Source: Lentibacillus kapialis (GTDB lineage: Bacteria > Bacillota > Bacilli > Bacillales > Amphibacillaceae). Taken from it: a DNA stretch of 50,372 bases. The stretch lies in assembly GCF_014646635.1 (NCBI RefSeq), contig NZ_BMNQ01000019.1:1-50372 (forward strand), given 5' to 3'. Positions 33,884 through 40,897 of this stretch are shown piece after piece; positions within the stretch are counted from its first letter, which is position 1; each line of letters starts with the position of its first letter. The notes under the pieces were generated by a model. It had not been told where the DNA came from. It ran no database searches and saw nothing but the letters and a program-made list of their open reading frames with translations. Both the position numbers and the translations under genes were made by a program.

Positions 33884-33922
33884 TTGCATAAAATTTTCAA
33901 TAAGTATATATAATATATATAC
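33884..33922 (+). promoter_or_regulatory. mazEF promoter and overlapping palindromic operator
   Basis: GTATATATA-A-TATATATAC at 33,904-33,922 is a perfect 19-bp palindrome. It overlaps the -10 hexamer (TATATA at 33,907, 17 bp after TTGCAT at 33,884-33,889; or TATAAT at 33,909 with a 19-bp spacer). Type II toxin-antitoxin operons are usually repressed by their antitoxin binding such a palindrome on the promoter, so this is a good candidate operator. Confidence 0.65.
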
Positions 33923-33945
33923 AAAGTGTAAAATGAGGTGATACA

Positions 33946-34215
33946 ATGGAATCAAAGGAACAAAGGGAGGCTGTTTTTATGACAACCGTTCAAAAATGGG
34001 GTGGCAGTTTAGGTGTGAGAATACCTAAGCATCTGGCAGACCGGTTTGGTGTCGATCATGGCTCAAAAGTTGAAGTATCAGCAAATAATGAAGGCATATT
34101 CATAAAGCCTGTCAAAAAAACGCCAACACTTGAAGAACTCATGAGTCAGATCACAGAAGACAATCAGCATAACGAGATCGATTTCGGTAAACCTGAAGGC
34201 AGTGAGGTCTGGTGA
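33946..34215 (+). CDS. mazE: AbrB/MazE-type antitoxin
   Basis: An 89-residue antitoxin with an N-terminal AbrB/MazE swapped-hairpin DNA-binding domain (TVQKWGGSLGVRIPK through GSKVEV) and an acidic C-terminal tail expected to wrap and block the toxin. The ATG at 33,946 is preceded by GAGGTGAT, an eight-base match to the anti-Shine-Dalgarno. A second in-frame ATG at 33,979 also has GGGAGG upstream and would give 78 residues, closer to typical MazE, so a shorter form is possible. Overlaps the toxin gene by 4 bp. It probably represses its own promoter through the palindrome at 33,904. Confidence 0.88.
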   Translation: MESKEQREAVFMTTVQKWGGSLGVRIPKHLADRFGVDHGSKVEVSANNEGIFIKPVKKTPTLEELMSQITEDNQHNEIDFGKPEGSEVW

Positions 34216-34544
34216 TTGATGAAAGCATTCCAGACAAAGGTGATCTGATCTTTATCAACTTCAGCCCACAATCGGGAAGTGAACAAGCGGGACATAGACC
34301 GGCAATTGTTTTATCACCTAAGCTATTCAACAAAGGAAAATTCGTAGCATTGTGTCCGATCACCAGAAAACATAAGGGATATCCCTTTGAGGTTCTATTG
34401 CCGGAAGATTCACCAATAGAGGGGGTTATCCTGACAGATCAAATCAGAACGTTCGATTGGCGATCAAGAGGTTTGACGATAAAAGGACAAGCCCCGGAGG
34501 ATATATCGCAGAAATGCATCGATCTCATTCATACATTTATATAA
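34212..34544 (+). CDS. mazF: MazF-type endoribonuclease toxin
   Basis: A 110-residue toxin of the PemK/MazF family, which cleaves mRNA at short specific sequences. Family features: KGDLIFINFSPQSGSEQAGHRPAIVLSP at residues 9-36 (given in part), then CPITRKHKGYPFEV, and GVILTDQIRTFDWRSR, with the catalytic arginine in the first block and the threonine in PITR. The length is normal and intact. Start is GTG at 34,212 overlapping the antitoxin stop, which ties toxin synthesis to antitoxin translation. The cognate antitoxin is directly upstream, so this is a complete module. Confidence 0.9.
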   Translation: MIDESIPDKGDLIFINFSPQSGSEQAGHRPAIVLSPKLFNKGKFVALCPITRKHKGYPFEVLLPEDSPIEGVILTDQIRTFDWRSRGLTIKGQAPEDISQKCIDLIHTFI

Positions 34545-34719
34545 TACAAAATAGCCACTGGGAGGTGACCATTTATGAGATTATTGGGTGCGATGAAAGG
34601 GTTAATCATGTAGACGGGACATTCCACCGGCCGAAGAACGCTATTTAAAGCACTGTATGCACAATCCCTCCCATCGATTATAGCTGAATATTTGTTTATA
34701 CAAATCGTTCCAGAAAGAC

Positions 34720-34743
34720 GATTTTCGGCTCCGGCCGAAAATC
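34720..34743. repeat. Palindromic element P7 (TTTTCGGC class)
   Basis: GATTTTCGGC-TCCG-GCCGAAAATC, 199 bp before array 8. The 400-bp gap between mazF and array 8 (34,545-34,941) holds this element and no gene I can support. Confidence 0.88.
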
Positions 34744-34941
34744 CAACATTGATCAAAACCAAAAAAGCTCTCGACGTTGGGTCGGAAGCTTCTTTACCTA
34801 TTATATAAAGCTGTTCAGGGAGCAAAAAGGGCTGAAAGTTTCATAAAATTATACAGGCGGGTGAAGGTGGGACGTGTCAAGGCCCTTATTATTCATGTGA
34901 GAGGCAGAATGGAATATAATCAAACGTTTGATCAACACTGC

Positions 34942-35521
34942 TCAAACTTGAGCGACAGCGCCCCGAACTTGAGCGAGAAGCACCTCAACTCGTGCGACAG
35001 CACCCTGAACTTGTGCGAGAAGCGCCGCAACTCGTGCGACAGCGCCCCGAACTTGAGCGAGAAGCGCCGCAACTTGTGCGACAGCGCCCCGAACTTGAGC
35101 GAGAAGCACCTCAACTCGTGCGAGAGCCGCCCGAACTTGAGCGAGAACGGCCTCAACTCGTGCGAGAGGCACCCGAACTTGAGCGAGAGCCGCCCGAACT
35201 TGAGCGAGAACGGCCTCAACTCGTGCGAGAGGCACCCGAACTTGAGCGAGAGGCACCCGAACTTGAGCGAGAGCGTCCGCAACTCGTGCGAGAACAGCTC
35301 CAGCTCGTGCGAGAGCGCCCGCAACTCGTGCGAGAACGGCCCCAACTTGAGCGAGAACGCTCCGAACTCGTGCGAGAACAGCTCCAGCTCGTGCGAGAGC
35401 GCCCGCAACTCGTGCGAGAACAGCTCCAGCTCGTGCGAGAGCGCCCGCAACTCGTGCGAGAACGGCCCCAACTTGAGCGAGAACGCTCCGAACTCGTGCG
35501 AGAGCACCCCTAACGCGTGCA
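34942..35521 (+). repeat. 21-bp tandem array 8
   Basis: About 28 units, the longest array in the window. It starts with TTGAGCGA and TTGTGCGA types and ends with mostly TCGTGCGA units. A 42-bp (two-unit) block containing AGCTCCAGCTCGTGCGAG is repeated three times from about 35,287 to 35,440, again showing growth by whole units. It lies in a convergent gap between the + strand mazF and the - strand LysM gene yet keeps the same orientation as all other arrays. Confidence 0.95.
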
Positions 35522-35544
35522 ATTACGACGCCGCTAAGGAAGAC

Positions 35545-35568
35545 GATTTTCGGCCCTGGCCGAAAATC
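35545..35568. repeat. Palindromic element P8 (TTTTCGGC class)
   Basis: GATTTTCGGC-CCTG-GCCGAAAATC, 24 bp after the end of array 8, so this array has one palindrome on each side (P7 and P8). There is no U-run on the + strand. Confidence 0.88.
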
Positions 35569-35586
35569 CACCATCTACCAATCCAT

Positions 35587-35625
35587 TAAAACCAAAAAGA
35601 AGCTCCCGGCTAAAAGCCGGGAGCT
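35587..35625 (-). terminator. Terminator of the LysM/NlpC hydrolase gene
   Basis: AGCTCCCGGCT (35,601-35,611) and AGCCGGGAGCT (35,615-35,625) form a perfect 11-bp stem with a 3-nt loop. On the minus strand the stem is followed by TCTTTTTGGTTTT. It lies 17 bp after the hydrolase stop codon. Confidence 0.9.
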
Positions 35626-35641
35626 ATCTTATGCTTGTCCA

Positions 35642-36739
35642 TTAATAAAACCGCTTATAGCCATCAAAGTGCTTGCTCCAATATGGGTTGCTTACATTGG
35701 AGATTTCAACGCCGTCTGATCCGGCGTGGATGAAGTCACCGCCGCCGAGATAGATTCCCATATGTGAGATGCCACTCTTATACGTGTTCTCGAAGAATAC
35801 AAGATCACCGACTTCCGGGTTGTTCACGTATTGAGCGCGGTTGTAGTAGCCTGCGCTCGAGAGGCGCGGGATGTCTTTGCCGGCTTTATTGTGTGTGTAC
35901 TGGATAAAGCCGCTGCAGTCGAATCCTTTCGGTGTAGATCCGCCCCATACATAACGGGTGCCTTGCTGGCTTTTAGCGGTGCTGATCAGCTCATTCACGT
36001 TATAGTCGCCGCTGTTGCTTACTGAGTTGTTACTGCTGCTTGAACCTGATGAGTTTGAATTAGAGCTTGATCCGGACGATCCTTTCGAGCCGTCGATGCT
36101 CAGCTTCTGGCCGATCAGAATCAAATCGGATGACAGGTTATTCCAGTTTTTCAGCTGGCGGACGGATACGCCATACTCGCTGCCGAGCGCTGATAGTGAA
36201 TCGCCGGATTTAACCGTATAAACGGATGATCCGGAATTTGAACTGCTTCCCGAATTTGAGTTGCTGCTGCTGCCTGAATTGGAGCTGCTTGAGTTGTTGC
36301 TTGAGCTATTGTTTGAGCTGCCATTTGATACAGTGAATTTGTCTCCTGGATAGATCAAGTGGGAATCCAAATTGTTCCAATCCATTAAATCAGATACGGA
36401 AATATTATGTCGTGCTGCGATTCCGCTTAACGTGTCACCACTTTTAACGGTATATGTAGATTTCCCGCTGTTCGAACTGGAACTGCTGTTGGATGAAGAA
36501 TTGGATGAGTTGCTGGATTTAGACGTTTCGATAACCTGATTCGGATAAATGATATCGCCTGATAGATTGTTGATTGATTTCAGCTGTCCAATGCTCGTGT
36601 CATACTCATGTGCGATTTCCCAGAGTGAGTCACCGCTCTTTACTTTATACGAAGCTGCTTCTGCGTCATCAGCTGCGAAGATTGCCGAAGCGATGAAAGC
36701 ACTAGCCGTTACCGACATGAAAATTTTCTTATTGGCCAA
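35642..36739 (-). CDS. Secreted LysM / NlpC-P60 peptidoglycan endopeptidase
   Basis: A 365-residue cell-wall hydrolase. It has an N-terminal signal peptide (ANKKIFMSVTASAFIASAIF, cleavage probably after ADDAEA) and three LysM repeats, each beginning YKVKSGD or YTVKSGD. The repeats are separated by Ser/Asn/Gly-rich linkers, and a C-terminal NlpC/P60 domain follows with catalytic Cys in GFDCSGF and His in SHMGIYLG. It resembles LytF/CwlS-type D,L-endopeptidases that separate daughter cells by cutting stem peptides. The open frame extends upstream, but AAGGAGG lies 8 nt before the TTG at 36,739, which gives a normal signal peptide. It is the only rightward minus-strand gene and has its own terminator. 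Confidence 0.92.
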   Translation of the reverse strand: MANKKIFMSVTASAFIASAIFAADDAEAASYKVKSGDSLWEIAHEYDTSIGQLKSINNLSGDIIYPNQVIETSKSSNSSNSSSNSSSSSNSGKSTYTVKSGDTLSGIAARHNISVSDLMDWNNLDSHLIYPGDKFTVSNGSSNNSSSNNSSSSNSGSSSNSNSGSSSNSGSSVYTVKSGDSLSALGSEYGVSVRQLKNWNNLSSDLILIGQKLSIDGSKGSSGSSSNSNSSGSSSSNNSVSNSGDYNVNELISTAKSQQGTRYVWGGSTPKGFDCSGFIQYTHNKAGKDIPRLSSAGYYNRAQYVNNPEVGDLVFFENTYKSGISHMGIYLGGGDFIHAGSDGVEISNVSNPYWSKHFDGYKRFY

Positions 36740-36935
36740 TGAAAGATCCTCCTTCATAATTCGTGATGAAATTTGTTCCAATTATACATGATCCTGTAAA
36801 AGTTTAATAGATTCTTGCCATACTTGTAATCAACTTGTGGCGAATGTGTAATCTTCTTGTAATATTATGCGGGAAAGGAAAAATATGGGTGGGTTTCTTG
36901 TCACATTTATGCGAAAATCCCGGTTTCGGGCTGGA

Positions 36936-37120
36936 ACCATGGGCGCGAAATTCGAAACATGTTCCCGAGCGCACAAACATGGGCGCGAAATCCGAAACAT
37001 GTTCCCGAGCGCCGAAACATAGGCGCGAAATCCGAAACATGTTCCCGAGCGCACAAACATGGGCGCGAAATCCGAAACATGTTCCCGAGCGCGCAAACAT
37101 GGGCGCGAAACCAAAAATAT
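36936..37120 (+). repeat. 20/40-bp tandem array (AACATGTT / GGGCGCGAAA type)
   Basis: About four and a half copies of a 40-bp unit made of two 20-bp halves: one starting ACATGGGCGCGAAATCCGAA, the other ACATGTTCCCGAGCGCACAA. Steps are exactly 40 bp; the GGCGCGAAA words recur at 36,942, 36,982, 37,022, 37,062 and 37,102. GAAACATGTTCC is close to palindromic. It is a different repeat family from the 21-bp arrays but has the same design of short dyads at about two helical turns. Related words appear at the left edge of the window. Confidence 0.9.
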
Positions 37121-37480
37121 CGCCCCGAACCCCGAATCCCGAACCCATACCCGCGCCTCGGATCCCCCAAAATATCGCCCCGAAATCTCGAAATAAGGGA
37201 TCCACCGCGAACCCCGCAAATCCAGCCATATGCGCAAACCTCATGCACAAACCTCGCAACATGGCCCGCCCCCACACATAAGCACACATAAACTCCGGTT
37301 CAACATCCCGTCGTGTTAAACTCGCAACACGGCTGCCCCAGCCAACACCGCCCATAGCACCCACGACCAACCGCGCCACCTCACCAAAACCTCACCGCAA
37401 CCCCACCGAAACCCCCGCCAAAACACCACTCCATCCCGCTATCCACTCCAATCGTCCAAAAAAACTATCACGATTCCTCA
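37121..37480. other. G-poor, C-rich intergenic stretch
   Basis: About 350 bp in which the + strand is rich in C and A and poor in G, with words such as AATATCGCCCCGAA repeated near 37,127 and 37,172 and runs like CCCCACCGAAACCCCCGCC. The minus strand therefore has several short G-runs. No reading frame here has a ribosome site or family match. It lies between the LysM gene promoter side and the capsule operon promoter. Confidence 0.6.
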
Positions 37481-37487
37481 AAATCTA

Positions 37488-37496
37488 TGTTATAAT
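37488..37496 (+). promoter_or_regulatory. Extended -10 promoter of the capsule operon
   Basis: TGT followed by a perfect TATAAT at 37,491-37,496 makes an extended -10 element about 80 bp before the Wzz-like gene. The -35 region is weak (TATCAC-like at about 37,466), which is usual for extended -10 promoters. It is the best start for ywqC-ywqD type genes. Confidence 0.6.
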
Positions 37497-37576
37497 TTTC
37501 GTTATGATGTCGAAATCATACATTAGATGATCAGGCAACAATTGAATAGACCGTCGAAACAGGAGGTAACACGTAA

Positions 37577-38347
37577 ATGGAAGAAACGATATCGCTCAAA
37601 GAGATCTTTGAGGTCATCAAGAAGCGGCTCTTACTGATTATCAGCCTTATAGTGGCTGCGGCACTCATTGCGGCAGTGGTCAGTTATTTTGTGCTCACGC
37701 CGACCTATGAATCCAGCTCGATGTTTGTGGTTAACCAGAAAGAGCAGGAGCAGTCGTCCCAGCAATTCACCACGAACGAAATACAGACAAGCGTCGATTT
37801 GATTAATACGTATAATGTGATTATTAAAAGTCCTGCCATTCTGGAACCGGTGATTGACGAGCTCGGTCTGGATTATTCGGTGGGCCAGCTTGAGAGCAAC
37901 CTTAACGTATCCAGTGCTGAGAATTCACAAGTCGTGACCGTGACAGCAACAAATGCCGATCCCGCACTAGCGACGGACATCGCCAATACAACGGTTAAAA
38001 CGTTTCAGAAGGAAATCCCGGATATTCTGAATGTCGATAACGTCTCTATTCTGTCTGAAGCAGAACTTAGCGGCAATCCGTCACCGGTCAGCCCGAAACC
38101 GCTCCTCAACATTGCCATCGCGGTTGTACTGGGCGGCATGATTGGCGTCGGCCTTGCGTTTCTGCTTGAATATCTGGATAACACCATCACCACCGAAAAG
38201 GATCTGGAAGACAAAATCGGTGTACCGGTGCTTGGTGTCATATCACACGTGTCGGATGATGATGTCCAGGTAAACCCGTTCCAATCAGCACCAAAACAGA
38301 GCAGAAGGGGAGGTGACTTGGATGGCGCGCAAGAAAAAGTCAACTAA
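37577..38347 (+). CDS. Wzz/YveK-type capsule chain-length regulator, kinase modulator
   Basis: A 256-residue protein of the Wzz/CapA/YwqC class. There are two membrane segments, one near residues 18-38 (LLIISLIVAAALIAAVVSYF) and one near residues 178-200 (LLNIAIAVVLGGMIGVGLAF), enclosing an extracellular domain, with a cytoplasmic tail that activates the adjacent BY-kinase in this family. The PSPVSPKP motif before the second membrane segment is typical. Start ATG with AGGAGG 10 nt upstream. The kinase gene overlaps its end by 26 bp, so the pair is translationally coupled. Together they control polysaccharide length and export. Confidence 0.92.
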   Translation: MEETISLKEIFEVIKKRLLLIISLIVAAALIAAVVSYFVLTPTYESSSMFVVNQKEQEQSSQQFTTNEIQTSVDLINTYNVIIKSPAILEPVIDELGLDYSVGQLESNLNVSSAENSQVVTVTATNADPALATDIANTTVKTFQKEIPDILNVDNVSILSEAELSGNPSPVSPKPLLNIAIAVVLGGMIGVGLAFLLEYLDNTITTEKDLEDKIGVPVLGVISHVSDDDVQVNPFQSAPKQSRRGGDLDGAQEKVN

Positions 38348-39017
38348 AAACAGTAAAATGCGGCATTTGATCACCAGCTTGAACCCGCGGTCACCGGTGT
38401 CCGAGCAGTACCGCACCGTCCGCACGAATATTCAGTTTTCATCAGTGGATGATGTGCTGCAGGTCATCCTGGTCACGTCAGCCGGCCCGGGGGATGGCAA
38501 GTCGATGACAACAGCAAATCTGGCGGTTGTATACGCCCAGCAGGGGAAACGCGTGCTCCTGATCGATGCGGATATGCGCAAGCCGACGATGCACTATACC
38601 TTCCGTCTCGATAATCTGAAAGGGCTGAGTAATACGTTGGTTGGGGACTCCCCGCTCTCAGATGTGACCGCTCAGACGGATATTGACAATCTTGATGTGA
38701 TCCCATGCGGCCCGATTCCACCCAACCCGTCGGAGTTATTGGCGTCGGAAAAAATGGCGCGGACTATCGAGGAAGCCCGCAACATGTATGACATTATCCT
38801 GTTTGATACGCCGCCGGTTCTGGCTGTGACGGATGCGCAGGTTGTGGCTAACTTGTGTGACGGATCGCTGCTGGTTACCCGCAGCAAACAAACCGAATAC
38901 GAAGCCGCCCGGAATGCGATTGACGCCCTCCAGACCGGCAATACCAAAATATTGGGCACCATCCTGAACGACCGGACGAAAAAGGAATCCCATTACTATT
39001 ACTATTACGGCAGTTAA
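38322..39017 (+). CDS. Bacterial tyrosine kinase (BY-kinase) of the capsule locus
   Basis: A 231-residue kinase of the CapB/YwqD/EpsB type. Walker A is SAGPGDGKS, Walker A' is VLLIDADMRKP and Walker B is IILFDTPP. A C-terminal cluster of five tyrosines (YYYYYGS, residues 225-231) is the autophosphorylation site. It needs the cytoplasmic tail of the upstream Wzz-like protein for activity. The start is ATG 38,322, with GGGGAGGTG upstream inside the previous gene. The PHP phosphatases downstream should dephosphorylate the tyrosine tail. Confidence 0.94.
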   Translation: MARKKKSTKNSKMRHLITSLNPRSPVSEQYRTVRTNIQFSSVDDVLQVILVTSAGPGDGKSMTTANLAVVYAQQGKRVLLIDADMRKPTMHYTFRLDNLKGLSNTLVGDSPLSDVTAQTDIDNLDVIPCGPIPPNPSELLASEKMARTIEEARNMYDIILFDTPPVLAVTDAQVVANLCDGSLLVTRSKQTEYEAARNAIDALQTGNTKILGTILNDRTKKESHYYYYYGS

Positions 39018-39021
39018 AAGA

Positions 39022-39060
39022 CAACACATCTCCCTCATACACCATGGGGGAGTTGCTTTT
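39022..39060 (+). terminator. Probable terminator after the BY-kinase gene
   Basis: CTCCC (39,030-39,034) pairs with GGGAG with an outer CAA/TTG pairing and a trailing GCTTTTG. The stem is imperfect, so termination is likely partial. Confidence 0.5.
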
Positions 39061-39134
39061 GTCGAACAGTGTCAAAAGCAATCGAATCTATGACTTTTGG
39101 ACATATACTATGACTTATAAGTGACTTTTCGCGG

Positions 39135-39164
39135 TTCCATATTATGAATGTTCCCTGCTATAAT
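39135..39164 (+). promoter_or_regulatory. Extended -10 promoter before the PHP phosphatase genes
   Basis: TGC-TATAAT at 39,156-39,164 is an extended -10 with a weak TTCCAT -35 at 39,135-39,140 (18-bp spacer). With the terminator upstream, this suggests the phosphatases have their own transcript. The start codon follows 45 bp later, after AGAGGGGG. Confidence 0.6.
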
Positions 39165-39208
39165 AATGTTGGGCATTTGGTCCTAAGCGTTAAGAGGGGG
39201 ATACGCGC

Positions 39209-39979
39209 ATGATTGATATACACTGTCATATTTTACCCAGTGTTGATGATGGTTCCAAAACATTGGCAGAAAGCATGGCGATGGCCAAAGAGGCATCCAA
39301 ACAGGGTATCACCAAAATCGTTGCCACGCCGCATCATAATAATGGGTATTATGAAAACGATGGACCTGACATTATGGAAGCCGTTCATCAATTAAATGCG
39401 CAATTAAAATCCGAGAAAATTCCAGTAGACGTGCTCCCGGGCCAGGAACCCAGAATCAATGGGGATATGCTTCGGGACCTGGAAAGCGGCCATGTGATGG
39501 CACTGAACCAAACAAGCGGGTATGTGCTGATTGAATGTCCGACATCTCACATTCCGCAATACACGACCCAGCTGCTATTCGATATGCAGATTGCAGGCTA
39601 TAAACCGATTATTGCGCATCCGGAGCACAATGAAGAATTACGTGTCAATCCGGATAAGCTCTACCGGCTGGTCAAAAACGGCGCGTTGACACAGATAACG
39701 GCGGGTAACTTGATCGGTAAAGCCGGTAAAAAGATACAACGGTTTGCCAATCAAATAATCGCTGCCAATTTAACACACTTCATGGCTTCCGACGCGCACA
39801 ATGTCAAGAAGCGCGGGTTCTACATGCAGGAAGCTATGAATTATCTTAAAAAGCATTACGGCAACAGCACGGCCTATTATTTTACCGAAAACAGTGAACG
39901 GCTCCTCTTAGGTCAAACGATTAACAGAGACGCACCGGAGCGAATCCATGTCAAGAAAAAGCGGCTGTTATTCCGTTAA
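39209..39979 (+). CDS. PHP-family tyrosine phosphatase (CpsB/CapC/YwqE type), copy 1
   Basis: A 256-residue Mn-dependent protein-tyrosine phosphatase of the polymerase-histidinol phosphatase fold. Metal-site motifs are DIHCHILP at the N terminus, ATPHHNNGYY, PGQEPR, IIAHPEHNEE and ASDAHNVKKRGF near the C terminus, all in the expected order. It should dephosphorylate the BY-kinase tail and so reset capsule assembly. The basic C terminus ending KKKRLLFR may touch membrane or kinase. A near twin follows at 40,050. RBS AGAGGGGG precedes the ATG. Confidence 0.92.
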   Translation: MIDIHCHILPSVDDGSKTLAESMAMAKEASKQGITKIVATPHHNNGYYENDGPDIMEAVHQLNAQLKSEKIPVDVLPGQEPRINGDMLRDLESGHVMALNQTSGYVLIECPTSHIPQYTTQLLFDMQIAGYKPIIAHPEHNEELRVNPDKLYRLVKNGALTQITAGNLIGKAGKKIQRFANQIIAANLTHFMASDAHNVKKRGFYMQEAMNYLKKHYGNSTAYYFTENSERLLLGQTINRDAPERIHVKKKRLLFR

Positions 39980-40049
39980 GGTTGGATTAAGGCGCTTCGT
40001 TTGCTAAAATGAAAAGTACTTGTTACAAATATGGTCGGGACGTGACGAC

Positions 40050-40817
40050 ATGATTGATATTCATTGCCATATTTTGCCGGGGATCGACGATGGCGCACAA
40101 ACGATTCATGATACGCTGGACATGGCTAAAGCAGCTGCCGGTCAGGGGATTCATCAGATTGTGGCCACACCGCATCACCGCAATGGCCACTATGACAATA
40201 CCAAACCGGACATTCTGAAATACACCAGTATTTTAAATGATAAACTGGCAGAAGAAGACATACCACTGTCGATCCTGCCGGGCCAGGAAACCCGTCTGCA
40301 CGGTGACATGGTCGAGGGGCTGGAGCAGGGAGACATCCTGCCGATCAATCACACGACAAAATACGTTTTTGTCGAATTTCCATCCGGGCATATACCGCGC
40401 TACGCCAAACAATTACTGTTTGATATTCAGCTGAAGGGTTATATGCCCGTTATTGTGCATCCGGAGCGGAATAAAGAGATCATGGACAATCCGGATAAAC
40501 TCTATCAAATCGTTGAAAAAGGCGTTCTGTCACAAGTGACGGCGGCAAGCGTCTGCGGCAAATTCGGCAAAAAAATCCAGAAGTTCTCACATCAGCTGAT
40601 TGAGGCAGGTTTAACACATTTTATCGCATCCGACGCCCATAACACCACAACACGCGGGTTTTACCTGAAGGATGCCTATGATGAATTGCATAAAACACAT
40701 GGGAACGACACGTTTTACCTGTTCCGGGAAAATCCCGATTTAATGATTGATGGCAAAATGGTGAACCATCTCCCACCCGAACGCGTCAAGAAAAAGTCAT
40801 TTCTCGGGCTTTTCTAG
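40050..40817 (+). CDS. PHP-family tyrosine phosphatase (CpsB/CapC/YwqE type), copy 2
   Basis: A 255-residue paralogue of the preceding gene with the same motifs (DIHCHILPGIDDG, ATPHHRNGHY, PGQETR, VIVHPERNKE, ASDAHNTTTRGF) and the same length. Its basic tail has the same design, ending KKKSFLGLF. The two differ throughout, so the duplication is not recent. The start ATG at 40,050 has only a weak GGGACG upstream, and the frame opens ten codons earlier without support, so expression may be lower or coupled. Possibly specialised for a different kinase or substrate. Confidence 0.9.
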   Translation: MIDIHCHILPGIDDGAQTIHDTLDMAKAAAGQGIHQIVATPHHRNGHYDNTKPDILKYTSILNDKLAEEDIPLSILPGQETRLHGDMVEGLEQGDILPINHTTKYVFVEFPSGHIPRYAKQLLFDIQLKGYMPVIVHPERNKEIMDNPDKLYQIVEKGVLSQVTAASVCGKFGKKIQKFSHQLIEAGLTHFIASDAHNTTTRGFYLKDAYDELHKTHGNDTFYLFRENPDLMIDGKMVNHLPPERVKKKSFLGLF

Positions 40818-40897
40818 GTATGCATGTCTATGTATAGGTAGTTTATTATAGTGATGAGAAAAAGAGATTGATATACAATCCAGTGGGTGATAATGCA

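Noticed and set aside
34942-35521. CRISPR array
   Set aside because: There are no unique spacers of 25-40 bp between identical repeats, the unit is 21 bp with variable short linkers, and no cas genes are present.
36804-37379. Open frames of 110-191 residues across the 40-bp array and C-rich stretch
   Set aside because: They exist in several frames on both strands at once, contain the repeat unit, and have no ribosome site.
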